Below are positions 18,937 through 27,490 of a stretch of 64,000 nt of DNA, one piece after another (within the stretch, counting starts at the first letter, position 1; the number at the start of each line of letters is the position of its first letter). The DNA is from Aliirhizobium wenxiniae (GTDB lineage: Bacteria > Pseudomonadota > Alphaproteobacteria > Rhizobiales > Rhizobiaceae). Where the stretch lies: contig NZ_JAEUAN010000022.1 of assembly GCF_019511445.1 (NCBI RefSeq), forward strand, positions 1-64,000, given 5' to 3'. The notes beneath the pieces were generated by a model. That model ran no database searches, was not told where the DNA came from, and saw nothing but the letters and a program-made list of their open reading frames with translations. The translations under genes were made by a program, and so were the position numbers.

Positions 18937-21387
18937 TCACTCCGCTGCCTGAGAAAAATCGACCGAGGCCATGGGCCGGAACTCGTGCTTGTCCTTGCCG
19001 GAGACGCGCTCCGACCAGGGATCGACCTGAGCGAATTTTTGGGAGAACACGAAGCGTTCGTAATAGGCTTGGCGCTTGTCACGATCCTCCATGATCTGGC
19101 GGCGGATTTCGTCCAAACCGACGCGCTTCGCCCACTTGTAGATACGCTCGAGATAACGGCCCTGCTCGCGGTACATCTGGGTCAGCGCCACGATATGCTC
19201 GAGAGCTTCATCCTCCGTCCTGACGAGGCCCAGCACTTCGGTTCCCTTGATATCGAGGCCTGCTGCGCCGGCGAAATGAATCTCGAAACCCGAGTCGACG
19301 CAGATCACGCCGATATCCTTGCAGGTCGCCTCGGCGCAGTTGCGAGGGCATCCGGACACGGCCAGTTTCAGTTTCGCCGGTGTCCAAGATCCCCACATGA
19401 ACTTTTCGATGCGGATACCGAGCCCGGTCGAATCCTGCGTGCCGAAGCGGCACCAGTCTGAACCGACGCAGGTCTTCACCGTGCGCAGGCCCTTGGCATA
19501 GGCCTGACCGGAGATGAAACCGGCCTTCCCGAGATCGGCCCATACGGACGGCAGGTCTTCCTTCTCGATGCCGAGAAGGTCGATGCGCTGGCCTCCGGTC
19601 ACCTTCACCATCGGAATTTCGAACTTATCGACCACGTCGGCAATCGCCCGCAGCTCCTGCGCGTTGGTGACGCCGCCCCACATGCGCGGCACGACGGAAT
19701 AGGTGCCGTCCTTCTGGATGTTGGCGTGAACACGCTCGTTGATGAAGCGCGACTGATAGTCGTCGGCATAATCGTCCGGCCAGTCGCAGACGAGGTAGTA
19801 GTTGAGCGCCGGACGACACTTGGCGCAGCCGCAGGAGGTCTTCCATTCGAGTTCCTGCATGACGGCCGGAATGGTCTTCAGCCCCTTTGCCTTGATCAGG
19901 CGGCGCACGTCGTCGTGGCCAAGCTCGGTGCAGGGGCACATCGGCTGCACCGCCTTGGGGTTATAGGCATCGCCCAGTGTCAGGCTCATCAACTGTTCGA
20001 CGAGCCCTGTACAGGTTCCGCAGGAGGCGGAAGCCTTGGTGTGGGCACGAACCTCATCGAGAGAGGTGAGGCCCTTGGCAGTAATCGTCGAGGTGATCTT
20101 GCCCTTGCAGACGCCGTTGCAGCCGCAGATTTCCGCATCATCCGGCAAGGCTGCAACGGCCGCCATAGGGTCCAGCGGTGACCCTCCCTGATAGGCCTGA
20201 CCAAAAATCAGCGTGTCGCGCATGTCGGAAATGTCGACGGCCTTTTTCTTGAGGTCGTTGAACCATGCACCATCGGAGGTCTCACCATAAAGAACCGTGC
20301 CGATGATGCGATTGTCCTTCAGCACCAGCCGCTTGTAGACGCCGGCGGTGGCATCGCGCAGGACGATTTCCTGCCTGTCTTCGCCATCGGCAAAATCCCC
20401 GAGCGAATAGAGGTCGATACCCGTGACCTTCAGTTTGGTGGGCGTGTCGGAATGCACAAAGGCTGGTCTGGCGTCGCCGGCCAGATGCGCCGCCGCGACG
20501 CGGGCCATTTCATAGAGCGGGGCGACAAGGCCATAGACCATGCCATCGACTTCGGCGCATTCGCCGATGGAATAGATGTCACCATCGGATGTCTGCATGC
20601 CGGCATCAACGACGATGCCGCGATTGACCGCGAGTCCGGCATCCCGGCCAAGTCTCGCACTCGGCCGAATGCCGACCGCCATCACGACGAGCGTTGCCGG
20701 AATGATCGTCCCGTTGTCGAGTTCCACGCCCTCGACCTTGTCGTCGCCGATAATAGCCTTGGTGTTGGCCTTACAGATGATCTTTATGCCACGCCGCTCA
20801 AGTTCGGTCTGGAGCAGGTAACCGGCTGCCGGGTCAAGCTGGCGTTCCATCAGAGTCGGATTGACGTGCAGAACGGTCACATCCATGCCGCGCAAGGCAA
20901 GACCTGCTGCGGCTTCGAGGCCGAGAAGTCCGCCGCCGATAACGACTGCCTTTTCGCGTGACTGCGCGGCAAGCAGCATGGCATCGACGTCGTCGAGATC
21001 GCGATAGCTGACAACTCCAGGCAGATTATTGCCGGGGACCGGAATGATGAAGGGGACGGAGCCGGTGGCGATCACCAGCTTGTCGTAGCTTTCGGTCACG
21101 CCGTGGTCGGAGGTGACAGTCTTGGTTGCCCTGTCGATCGCGACGACCCGTTGGCCCTTGTGGAGCGTGATGCCATGATCGATGTACCAGCCGTCGCCAT
21201 GGATGACGATCTGCTCGTACGTCTTTTCGCCGGATAGGACCGGCGACAGCATGATGCGGTCGTAGTTGACCCGTGGCTCGGCGTTAAAGATCGTGACGCT
21301 GTAGCGATCGGGCGCTTGTTCGAACAGGTGTTCCAGCATGCGGCCGGGCGCCATGCCATTGCCGATGATAACGAGTTTTTCGGTCAT
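18937..21387 (-). CDS. nirB: Nitrite reductase [NAD(P)H] large subunit
   Basis: 816 aa. Order of domains: FAD/NAD oxidoreductase (GNGMAPGRMLEHL, then VVIGGGLLGLEAAAGLALRG), two BFD-like [2Fe-2S] segments (CGCNGVCKGKI with SCGTCTGL, and a second with SCGCAKCRPAL), then ferredoxin-like half and siroheme/[4Fe-4S] domain. Siroheme-cluster Cys residues appear in TCVGSDWCRFG and SGCPRNCAEATC. Reduces nitrite to ammonium with six electrons. Follows nrtD by 6 bp. Confidence 0.95.
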   Translation of the reverse strand: MTEKLVIIGNGMAPGRMLEHLFEQAPDRYSVTIFNAEPRVNYDRIMLSPVLSGEKTYEQIVIHGDGWYIDHGITLHKGQRVVAIDRATKTVTSDHGVTESYDKLVIATGSVPFIIPVPGNNLPGVVSYRDLDDVDAMLLAAQSREKAVVIGGGLLGLEAAAGLALRGMDVTVLHVNPTLMERQLDPAAGYLLQTELERRGIKIICKANTKAIIGDDKVEGVELDNGTIIPATLVVMAVGIRPSARLGRDAGLAVNRGIVVDAGMQTSDGDIYSIGECAEVDGMVYGLVAPLYEMARVAAAHLAGDARPAFVHSDTPTKLKVTGIDLYSLGDFADGEDRQEIVLRDATAGVYKRLVLKDNRIIGTVLYGETSDGAWFNDLKKKAVDISDMRDTLIFGQAYQGGSPLDPMAAVAALPDDAEICGCNGVCKGKITSTITAKGLTSLDEVRAHTKASASCGTCTGLVEQLMSLTLGDAYNPKAVQPMCPCTELGHDDVRRLIKAKGLKTIPAVMQELEWKTSCGCAKCRPALNYYLVCDWPDDYADDYQSRFINERVHANIQKDGTYSVVPRMWGGVTNAQELRAIADVVDKFEIPMVKVTGGQRIDLLGIEKEDLPSVWADLGKAGFISGQAYAKGLRTVKTCVGSDWCRFGTQDSTGLGIRIEKFMWGSWTPAKLKLAVSGCPRNCAEATCKDIGVICVDSGFEIHFAGAAGLDIKGTEVLGLVRTEDEALEHIVALTQMYREQGRYLERIYKWAKRVGLDEIRRQIMEDRDKRQAYYERFVFSQKFAQVDPWSERVSGKDKHEFRPMASVDFSQAAE

Positions 21388-21393
21388 GGATCG

Positions 21394-22191
21394 TTACTCC
21401 GCAGCTTCAACGAAGCGGTGACGCTCGTAGAGGAATTTGAGGACAGCCTCGCGGCACTTCAGGTAGGTCCGGTCGGAGGCAAGCGCGATGCGATCGCGGG
21501 GACGCGGCATCGCCACGTCCAGCACCTCGCCGATACGGGCGGCAGGGCCATTGGTCATCATCACGATGCGGTCCGACAGGAGCACCGCTTCGTCGACATC
21601 GTGGGTGATCATCACCATCGTATTTCCGAGCCTTGCATGGATTTCCATGACGGCGTCCTGCAGGTGCGCACGGGTGAGCGCATCGAGAGCACCGAAGGGT
21701 TCGTCGAGCAGGAGGATCTTCGGCTCCATGGCAAGCGCGCGGGCGATGCCGACACGCTGTTTCATGCCACCCGAGATTTCGGCCGGACGTTTGTCCTTGG
21801 CGTGCGCCATCTGCACGAGATCGAGATTGGCCATGACCCAGTCGTGGCGTTCGGACCTGGTCTTTGCTGAGCCGAAGACCTTGGCGACGGCGAGGTTGAC
21901 GTTTTCGTAGACCGAAAGCCAGGGCAGCAGCGAATGGTTCTGGAACACCACGGCCCGTTCCGGCCCCGGCGCATTGACCTCCCGGTTTTCCAGAAGCACG
22001 GCTCCGGTTGAGACAGGCGTCAATCCGGCAATCAGGTTCAGCAGCGTTGACTTGCCGCAGCCGGAATGGCCGATGATCGACACGAACTCGCCCTTGGAGA
22101 TCGTCAGGTTGATATCGTTCAGAACCTCGGCGCGAACGCCGCCCCGGTCGAAATGCTTGTCGATATGATCGAGCTTGAGATAGGCGTTCAT
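21394..22191 (-). CDS. nrtD: Nitrate ABC transporter ATP-binding protein
   Basis: About 265 aa ABC ATPase of the nitrate/sulfonate/taurine importer class. Walker A GHSGCGKST, signature ISGGMKQRVGIARAL, Walker B ILLLDEPFGALD, and H-loop MITHDVDEA are all intact. Either ATG at 22197 or ATG at 22191 can start; 22191 gives better spacing from GGAG. Lies 12 bp after nrtB in the same operon. Energises uptake of nitrate with NrtA and NrtB. Confidence 0.93.
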   Translation of the reverse strand: MNAYLKLDHIDKHFDRGGVRAEVLNDINLTISKGEFVSIIGHSGCGKSTLLNLIAGLTPVSTGAVLLENREVNAPGPERAVVFQNHSLLPWLSVYENVNLAVAKVFGSAKTRSERHDWVMANLDLVQMAHAKDKRPAEISGGMKQRVGIARALAMEPKILLLDEPFGALDALTRAHLQDAVMEIHARLGNTMVMITHDVDEAVLLSDRIVMMTNGPAARIGEVLDVAMPRPRDRIALASDRTYLKCREAVLKFLYERHRFVEAAE

Positions 22192-22203
22192 GAACATGTC
22201 TCC

Positions 22204-23115
22204 TCAGCTTGCAGATGCGCCACGGGTGATCAGTTTGCCGGCTGCCGCCACCAGTTTGTCGAGCGCGAAGCCGACGACGCCGATATAGACAAGCGCGACG
22301 ATGATGTCGGGCAGGCGGGACGAGTTCCAGGCATCCCAGATGAAGAAGCCGATGCCGACGCCGCCTGTCAGCATCTCGGCCGCTACGATGGCCAGCCATG
22401 ACAGGCCGACGCCGATGCGCAGGCCGGTGAAGATGTAAGGTGCCGCCGATGGCAGCATGATCTTGAAGAAAAACTCCAACTGGTTGAGCCGCAGCACCTG
22501 GGCGACGTTACGATAGTCTTGCGGGATGTTGCGAACGCCGACGGCCGTGTTGATGATGACTGGCCAGATCGAGGTGATGAAGATCACGAAAATCGCAGAA
22601 GGGTTGGAATCCTGGAATGCCGCGAGCGATAGCGGTAGCCAGGCGAGCGGCGGCACCGTGCGCAGAACCTGGAAGATCGGATCGAGGCCGCGCATGGCCC
22701 AGACGGACTGGCCGATGATCGCGCCGACGATGACACCGGTGATCGCTGCGAGGCCGAAACCGTAGGCCACCCGCTGCAGCGAGACGAGTACGCGCCAGCC
22801 CAGGCCGATGTCCTGCGAGCCGAAATTGAAGAACGGGTCGACGATCAGATCATAACTCTCATCCCATACACGCAAGGGTGAGGGGAGGGAGGCATCCGGC
22901 GCCGAACAGAGAACCTGCCAGACGAGCATGATCAGCACGAGGACGACAAGCGGCGGCACGACATTGCGTACCGCGGCCATCGCAGTCCGTGAAAAATTCA
23001 TCTTCGATACCCGTCTGCCGGAGAACGGCACGACTTTGGTCTCGGTTGCATCCGCGGCTTTCGGCTTCGCGGTTCCGGCCACGGAGAGATTGTCTTGTGT
23101 TGCCAGGGCGGACAT
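22204..23115 (-). CDS. nrtB: Nitrate ABC transporter permease
   Basis: About 303 aa, BPD_transp_1 permease with a hydrophobic segment near residue 50-70 and five more, and the cytoplasmic EAA-type loop (around NVAQVLRLNQLEFFFKIMLP) that docks the ATPase. The ATG at 23115 follows AAGGAG at 7 nt; a longer upstream reading has no such site. Inner membrane component of the nitrate importer. Confidence 0.92.
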   Translation of the reverse strand: MSALATQDNLSVAGTAKPKAADATETKVVPFSGRRVSKMNFSRTAMAAVRNVVPPLVVLVLIMLVWQVLCSAPDASLPSPLRVWDESYDLIVDPFFNFGSQDIGLGWRVLVSLQRVAYGFGLAAITGVIVGAIIGQSVWAMRGLDPIFQVLRTVPPLAWLPLSLAAFQDSNPSAIFVIFITSIWPVIINTAVGVRNIPQDYRNVAQVLRLNQLEFFFKIMLPSAAPYIFTGLRIGVGLSWLAIVAAEMLTGGVGIGFFIWDAWNSSRLPDIIVALVYIGVVGFALDKLVAAAGKLITRGASAS

Positions 23116-23176
23116 TCGCGCGCTCCTTGTGAGAAAGAGAAGGGACAGCGCGTGGCTCCACGCGCCGAGAACGGGA

Positions 23177-24475
23177 TCAGGACACAGCCTTGATCGATAG
23201 GCTGTCGAGATAGGCAGAAGGATTCTCCGGATCGAAGACCTTGCCATCGAAGAAGGTTTCCGTGCCTCGTGACGACAATGCCGGGATGTCAGAAACGGCA
23301 ACGCCGAGTTCCTTGGCGGCCTCGCGCCACAGGTCCTCGCGGTTCACCTGGTCGACAAGTTTCTTGATGTCGGTGCCCGGCGCGAACATGCCCCAGCGGA
23401 TGTTTTCGGTGACGAACCAGCTGTCATGGCTCTTGAACGGATAGGATGCATGGTCCTGCCAGAATTTCATGAAGAGGTCCGTGCCCTTCACGTCGCGGCC
23501 GTTGCCGTAGTTGATGTCGCCCTTGAGGCGGCCGAGCACGTCCTTCGGGGGTACGTTGAACCACTGGCGCTTGCCGAGGATGTCAGCCATCTGCGCCTTG
23601 TTGTCCATGCTTTCGCACCACTGCTGTGCCTCCATGACGGCCATCAGCAAAGCTTTAGTTGCATTGGGGTTCTTCTCCACCCAGTCCGCACGCAGCCCCA
23701 GTGCCTTTTCAGGATGGCCTTTCCAGAGTTCGCCCGTCGTGGCTGCCGTGAAGCCGATGCCCTGATTGACAAGCTGCTCGTTCCACGGCTCGCCGACACA
23801 GAAGACATCCATGTTGCCGACCTTCATGTTCGCCACCATCTGCGGCGGCGGCACGACGATGGTCGAGACGTCCTTGTTGGGGTCGATGCCGCCGGCCGCC
23901 AGCCAGTAGCGGATCCAGAGATCATGGGTGCCGCCGGGGAAGGTCATTGCGGCCTTGATCTCCCCGCCTGCCGCCTTCTTTCTTGCGAAAGCCTCCTTCA
24001 GCTTGGAGGCGTCGAGCTGTACGCCAGTCGAGGCGTATTCCTTGGCAACCGAAAGCCCTTGGCTGTCGAGGTTGAGGCGGGCAAGGATCGCCATCGGTAC
24101 GGGCTTGCTGTTTTGGGTCACCTTGCCGGTATGCATGAGATAGGGCAGCGGCGAGAGGATATGGGCGCCGTCGATGCCGTTCGACGCACCGCCCAGCACA
24201 AGGTTGTCGCGCGTTGCACCCCAGGAGGCCTGCTTGGCGACTTCGACTTCGGTCAGGCCGTATTTGTCGAAGAGCCCCATTTCCTTGGCGACGATCAGCG
24301 GTGCCGCGTCCGTCAGTGCGATATAGCCGAGCTTTACGCCATTCACTTCTGGCCCAGATGCTGCGGCGAAGGCGCCGGAGGGAAAGGCTGTCTTGATCGC
24401 GCCGACAAGGGCGGTGGTCGCTGTGATCTTGAGCATGCTGCGGCGTGAAATGCCGGACGTCGAAAACTTGATCAT
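23177..24475 (-). CDS. nrtA: Nitrate ABC transporter substrate-binding protein
   Basis: About 432 aa, NrtA/CmpA family. An N-terminal twin-arginine-type signal (SRRSMLKITATTALVGAI) indicates folded export to the periplasm. Conserved blocks include VNGVKLGYIALTDAAPLIVAK, VPPPQMVANMKVGNMD and FCVGEPWNEQLV. The ATG at 24475 is preferred to one at 24514: the latter sits right on a T-run of the leader and lacks a ribosome binding site, while AGAGGGA precedes 24475. First gene of the nrt-nir-nas operon, preceded by a structured leader. Confidence 0.92.
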   Translation of the reverse strand: MIKFSTSGISRRSMLKITATTALVGAIKTAFPSGAFAAASGPEVNGVKLGYIALTDAAPLIVAKEMGLFDKYGLTEVEVAKQASWGATRDNLVLGGASNGIDGAHILSPLPYLMHTGKVTQNSKPVPMAILARLNLDSQGLSVAKEYASTGVQLDASKLKEAFARKKAAGGEIKAAMTFPGGTHDLWIRYWLAAGGIDPNKDVSTIVVPPPQMVANMKVGNMDVFCVGEPWNEQLVNQGIGFTAATTGELWKGHPEKALGLRADWVEKNPNATKALLMAVMEAQQWCESMDNKAQMADILGKRQWFNVPPKDVLGRLKGDINYGNGRDVKGTDLFMKFWQDHASYPFKSHDSWFVTENIRWGMFAPGTDIKKLVDQVNREDLWREAAKELGVAVSDIPALSSRGTETFFDGKVFDPENPSAYLDSLSIKAVS

Positions 24476-24514
24476 GCGCAGGTTCCCTCTGCTGGTGGCT
24501 TGAAATTTGGACAT

Positions 24515-24643
24515 AAAAAAACGCCGCTCGGAAATCGCGCCATCAGGATAGGAGCAATCCTGGGCAGCAAAACCTTGCGACGTCGATGTCTTTGAAGAAC
24601 GCTTATCGCGCGTTCATGAGCGCCGGTCGCCGTTGACCGGGGC
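24515..24643 (-). promoter_or_regulatory. Structured leader with ANTAR-type hairpins (NasT target)
   Basis: On the minus-strand transcript the first element is a perfect 6-bp stem, CCGGTC / GACCGG (24640-24623), closing a hexaloop AACGGC. That loop has A at position 1 and G at position 4, the known ANTAR-RNA rule. Seven nt later a second 6-bp stem GAACGC / GCGTTC (24615-24597) closes a 7-nt loop. A third stem CAGGAT / ATCCTG (24562-24544) and a T7 run (24521-24515) follow before the nrtA start. This fits terminator/antiterminator control by the ANTAR protein NasT, though no clean GC stem directly abuts the T-run. Confidence 0.6.
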
Positions 24644-24654
24644 AAACCTAAGAT

Positions 24655-24669
24655 GCAACCGGCATGCCA
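24655..24669 (-). promoter_or_regulatory. Sigma-54 promoter of nrtA operon
   Basis: Minus strand TGGCATGCCGGTTGC, followed by A: the -24/-12 sigma-54 consensus TGGCAC-N5-TTGC with one mismatch. Transcription would begin about 12 nt on, near 24643, which is directly before the first leader hairpin. A possible NtrC-like half-matched dyad (TGCGC-N7-CGGCA, 24704-24720) lies about 40 bp upstream. Confidence 0.6.
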
Positions 24670-24749
24670 AATTCAGGTGGATAAACTAAGTGGCTAATTT
24701 AGCTGCGCAAATTTACGGCAGCAGGCAATGGGCGCTTTGTTGGCTTGCC

Positions 24750-24794
24750 GATCGTCTGCGACAATTTTGAGCGATTGCCGAATTGTAGACGATC
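24750..24794. repeat. Long inverted repeat after nasS
   Basis: GATCGTCT (24750-24757) pairs perfectly with AGACGATC (24787-24794). After a 3-nt bulge the stem continues with ACAATT/AATTGT. It lies about 30 bp past the nasS stop and about 80 bp before the nrtA promoter. There is no T-run, so it may stabilise the nasTS transcript end or bind a protein. Confidence 0.55.
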
Positions 24795-24822
24795 AAGGCT
24801 TGGGCAAATCTGCTGGCTGAGG

Positions 24823-26094
24823 TCAGGTCTCGTGGCTATTCAGTCTCTCGGGAGGCGACGTCCTGACGGCGAATTTCGCGACATACTCGCCGATTTTTGT
24901 CGGATCGAAGACGTGCCCGTCCATGAAACGATCGGAGACATTCATACCTTCGCTTCCAAGGTCTGCGTGATCGGGTCCCGTGCCGAGTGCTGCGCGATAA
25001 AGATTCGGTCTGTAAGCGCTAGCAGCACTTTTCAGCCCTTGCTCGCTCAATTCAGCCTGACCCCAACGGATCATTTGGCTGTAGATCCAGAGCGCGTGGC
25101 CAGGCTTGGGATAGTTGGCGAATTCCCGGTGAAACTTGAAATAGTCCGGTATGATCCGGCGGTTCCCTTTGGCGTCGAGACTGAATTCCCCGGCAAGCAC
25201 GTGGCGGATGATGTGGACCGGAGCCGCGATGAAGCGCGGATCCGCCAATGCTTCCGCAAGAGCGTCGTGATTTTCGGGCAGGTCGCACCAACGCGCCGCG
25301 GCATCTAGCGCGACGATCAGGCGGGACACAGTGTCGGTATGGCTATCAGCCCATTCCGGGCGCATTCCGATGACCTTTTCGGGCGCCGATGGCCAAATAT
25401 CCTGTTTGGCCGCGACGATGCGTCCGACACCGCGTTCCGAGGCGATCATGTTCCAGGGCGCGCCGACGCAGAATCCATCGATGGCCCCGGCGGCCAGAGC
25501 ATCGGACGTCAGTGGCGGAGGGACGACGACCAGCTTCACATCCCGATCTGGATTAATGCCACCAGCGGCGAGCCAATAGCGAAATTCGTAATTGTGCGAG
25601 GAAAACGGATAAGTGACGCCGAACATTGGCAGTGCCTCGCCGCGCGCCTTCATGTCTCGCAGCACCTTGGCCAGCGACTGGGCATTTTCCAGCGCGCTGG
25701 CCTTTTCGGAAACCCCGTCGATATCGCGCATTCGCTCGAATAGCCGCGTCGAAAGCGTGATCGCGTTGCCGCCACGGCCGAGCGAGAAGGGGGTAATGGT
25801 TGGCGACGGGTTGGAGCCTAGCCCAAGCATTGATGCAATGGGCATGGGCGAGAGCATGTGTGCGATGTCGAATTGCCGGAAAGCCAGGCGATCGCGGACG
25901 TTTGCCCAGGAAACGTCCTTGACGAGGTCGAGCGTCAGTCCCTCTCGCGCGGCAAATCCGAATTCGGCAGCGGCGATCAAGACCGAGGCATCGACGAGTG
26001 GGATAAAGCCCGCGCGTACGACCTTCTGGCCGTCTCCCGCACTGATCGAAGGCATTGGGAGCTTGGTATTGGGCTGGCCGATTTTGCTCATCAT
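24823..26094 (-). CDS. nasS: Nitrate sensor protein NasS
   Basis: About 423 aa, homologous to NrtA/CmpA binding proteins but with no signal peptide, so cytoplasmic. Shared blocks: RAGFIPLVDASVLIAAAEFGFA, FRYWLAAGGINPDRDV, FCVGAPWNMIASERG. In the NasST system NasS binds nitrate and releases NasT; without nitrate it holds NasT inactive. The ATG at 26094 sits 5 nt after GGAG; a GTG six nt upstream is an alternative. It follows nasT by 30 bp in the same operon, and ends 154 bp before the nrt operon promoter. Confidence 0.9.
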   Translation of the reverse strand: MMSKIGQPNTKLPMPSISAGDGQKVVRAGFIPLVDASVLIAAAEFGFAAREGLTLDLVKDVSWANVRDRLAFRQFDIAHMLSPMPIASMLGLGSNPSPTITPFSLGRGGNAITLSTRLFERMRDIDGVSEKASALENAQSLAKVLRDMKARGEALPMFGVTYPFSSHNYEFRYWLAAGGINPDRDVKLVVVPPPLTSDALAAGAIDGFCVGAPWNMIASERGVGRIVAAKQDIWPSAPEKVIGMRPEWADSHTDTVSRLIVALDAAARWCDLPENHDALAEALADPRFIAAPVHIIRHVLAGEFSLDAKGNRRIIPDYFKFHREFANYPKPGHALWIYSQMIRWGQAELSEQGLKSAASAYRPNLYRAALGTGPDHADLGSEGMNVSDRFMDGHVFDPTKIGEYVAKFAVRTSPPERLNSHET

Positions 26095-26124
26095 GTTCAC
26101 TCCGGCGTCTCCGGACTTTCTCGA

Positions 26125-26718
26125 TTACATCAGAAGACCAGCGGCGGTGACGACGCTCTGTGCGATTTCTGACATCTTTTTCTTTTCGTTCATCGCGGTT
26201 TGGCGCAGGAGTGCAAACGCATCCTCTTCAGAAAGTCCGCGCATTTTCATCAATATACCCTTGGCGCGCTCGATGACCTTGCGTTCTTCAAGCGCTGACT
26301 TTGCCTCGGCCAGTTCCCGTTGCAGCCGGCTGAAGGCATTGAAGCGGCTGACGGCCATGTCGAGGATGGATTTGACACGTTCCTTTTTCAGACCATCGAC
26401 AACATAGGCAGAAACGCCTGCTTCCATGGCGGCCTCGATCTGCGCCGTATCGGAGCGATCGACGAACATGGCGATCGGCCGGCTGACAGTGCGCGTCAGC
26501 TGGAAGAGGTGCTCCATCATGTCCCTGTTGGGGTTCTCGATGTCGATGACGATAACATCCGGTTTTGTGGTCTCGATGATCCTCGCGACACCATTGACTT
26601 CATTGATCACCGTGACGTTCGAGTGTCCTGCCTCTCGCAAGCCTTCTTCGATGATCGAAGCGCGGATGGCATTTTCGTCGATAACCAGGATAGTCAGCTC
26701 GGAGTGCGATATCTTCAT
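26125..26718 (-). CDS. nasT: ANTAR-domain antiterminator NasT
   Basis: 197 aa. A pseudo-receiver domain (TILVIDENAIRASIIEEGLREAG ... VIVIDIENPN) precedes a C-terminal ANTAR RNA-binding domain: RELAEAKSALEERKVIERAKG and EEDAFALLRQTAMNEKKKMSEIA. Binds paired hairpins in the leader RNA of nitrate genes and prevents termination when NasS is bound to nitrate. The ATG overlaps the stop of the upstream membrane protein gene (ATGA), so the two are translationally coupled. Confidence 0.92.
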   Translation of the reverse strand: MKISHSELTILVIDENAIRASIIEEGLREAGHSNVTVINEVNGVARIIETTKPDVIVIDIENPNRDMMEHLFQLTRTVSRPIAMFVDRSDTAQIEAAMEAGVSAYVVDGLKKERVKSILDMAVSRFNAFSRLQRELAEAKSALEERKVIERAKGILMKMRGLSEEDAFALLRQTAMNEKKKMSEIAQSVVTAAGLLM

Positions 26719-27020
26719 GGTCCGTTGCCAGCCACATGAAGATAAGCGGCGAAACTGCATGCTGCAAATGCAAGCGACCACGGCAGGGAAAGTCTTCTGC
26801 CAACAAATGCGGCAATCGTAATACCGCCAGCCGCCAACAATGCACCCATGAGTAAACCGTGTGTAGTTAGCGCCAGTCCGAGCGAGCCGAGAAAGATGCT
26901 CGTGGCTGCGGTCACTTGCACTAGATGGGATTTCGTCATGTCCGGTCTGTACGCAAACATCGAGACAAAACCTGCCCAGGTCAATCCGATTGCAACGCAA
27001 ACAAATAGCAGATGCCCCAA
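26715..27020 (-). CDS. Small membrane protein coupled to nasT
   Basis: 101 aa with three to four hydrophobic segments (HLLFVCVAIGLTWAGFVSMFA, ATSIFLGSLGLALTTHGLLMG, GITIAAFVG, SLAFAACSFAAYLHVAG). The TTG at 27020 is chosen because AGGAGG lies 6 nt upstream. Its stop overlaps the nasT ATG by 4 bp, and the sigma-54 promoter lies just upstream, so it is the first gene of the nasTS operon. No known family; not normally listed as a NasST component. Function unknown. Confidence 0.68.
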   Translation of the reverse strand: MGHLLFVCVAIGLTWAGFVSMFAYRPDMTKSHLVQVTAATSIFLGSLGLALTTHGLLMGALLAAGGITIAAFVGRRLSLPWSLAFAACSFAAYLHVAGNGP

Positions 27021-27050
27021 TATATCCTCCTGTCTACCGAGAGAGGCGAA

Positions 27051-27065
27051 GCAATCCGCGTGCCA
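27051..27065 (-). promoter_or_regulatory. Sigma-54 promoter of nasTS operon
   Basis: Minus strand TGGCACGCGGATTGC then T: an exact match to the sigma-54 consensus TGGCAC-N5-TTGC with correct GG/GC spacing. Predicted start near 27039, giving a leader of about 20 nt before the TTG of the membrane protein gene. Confidence 0.75.
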
Positions 27066-27268
27066 CACGCTAATCGATAGACCGAGAGGCGCCGAGGATC
27101 ACCGCTATCTGACAGCGGACAGTTCTTTGGACGGTTTCCCAGGTCTTTGATGGTAGTGACTGTAGTTCAGGCACTTACAGCTAACCGCGGCGGCATCAGC
27201 AGATTAGGGGGGCGGCGGTTCTGATCCAGCCAAAGCCAAAACCAATGCATTTACTTTGTGCGGCGTGT

Positions 27269-27291
27269 GGCCCCGCCAGTCGAGCGGGGCC
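27269..27291. terminator. GC-rich hairpin by cold-shock remnant
   Basis: Perfect 8-bp stem GGCCCCGC / GCGGGGCC with loop CAGTCGA, just past the stop of the broken cold-shock copy. The same hairpin sits after the intact copy at 32.7 kb, so it was duplicated with the gene. Confidence 0.6.
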
Positions 27292-27302
27292 CGCCGAACT
27301 CT

Positions 27303-27490
27303 TTAGAGAACAGTGACGTTCTCTGCTTTGGACTTGCCAGTCTTGCGGTCCTGGCCGACATCATAGCTGACCTTCTGGCCATCCGTCAGGGAGGCTCCGA
27401 AGCCGACAGCCGAGATTTGGACGAGTACGTCCGGGCCGCCATTGTCCGGCATGATCAATCCGAAGCCCTTGTCCTGCCGAAAATATTAAC
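27303..27490 (-). pseudogene. Cold-shock protein gene remnant
   Basis: The minus strand encodes DKGFGLIMPDNGGPDVLVQI and the C-terminus SYDVGQDRKTGKSKAENV, nearly identical to the intact cold-shock protein at 32.8 kb. Homology fades at the 5' end: the bases matching codons 1-12 carry a 1-nt deletion relative to the intact copy and no in-frame start. The remnant abuts a response-regulator fragment at about 27490. Confidence 0.75.

Noticed and set aside
14464..24514. Many long plus-strand open frames across the nitrate block (for example near 16.3-17.1, 17.9-18.6, 23.4-24.4 kb)
   Set aside because: They are complements of high-GC minus-strand genes with clear family motifs; the plus-strand translations show no recognisable domains.
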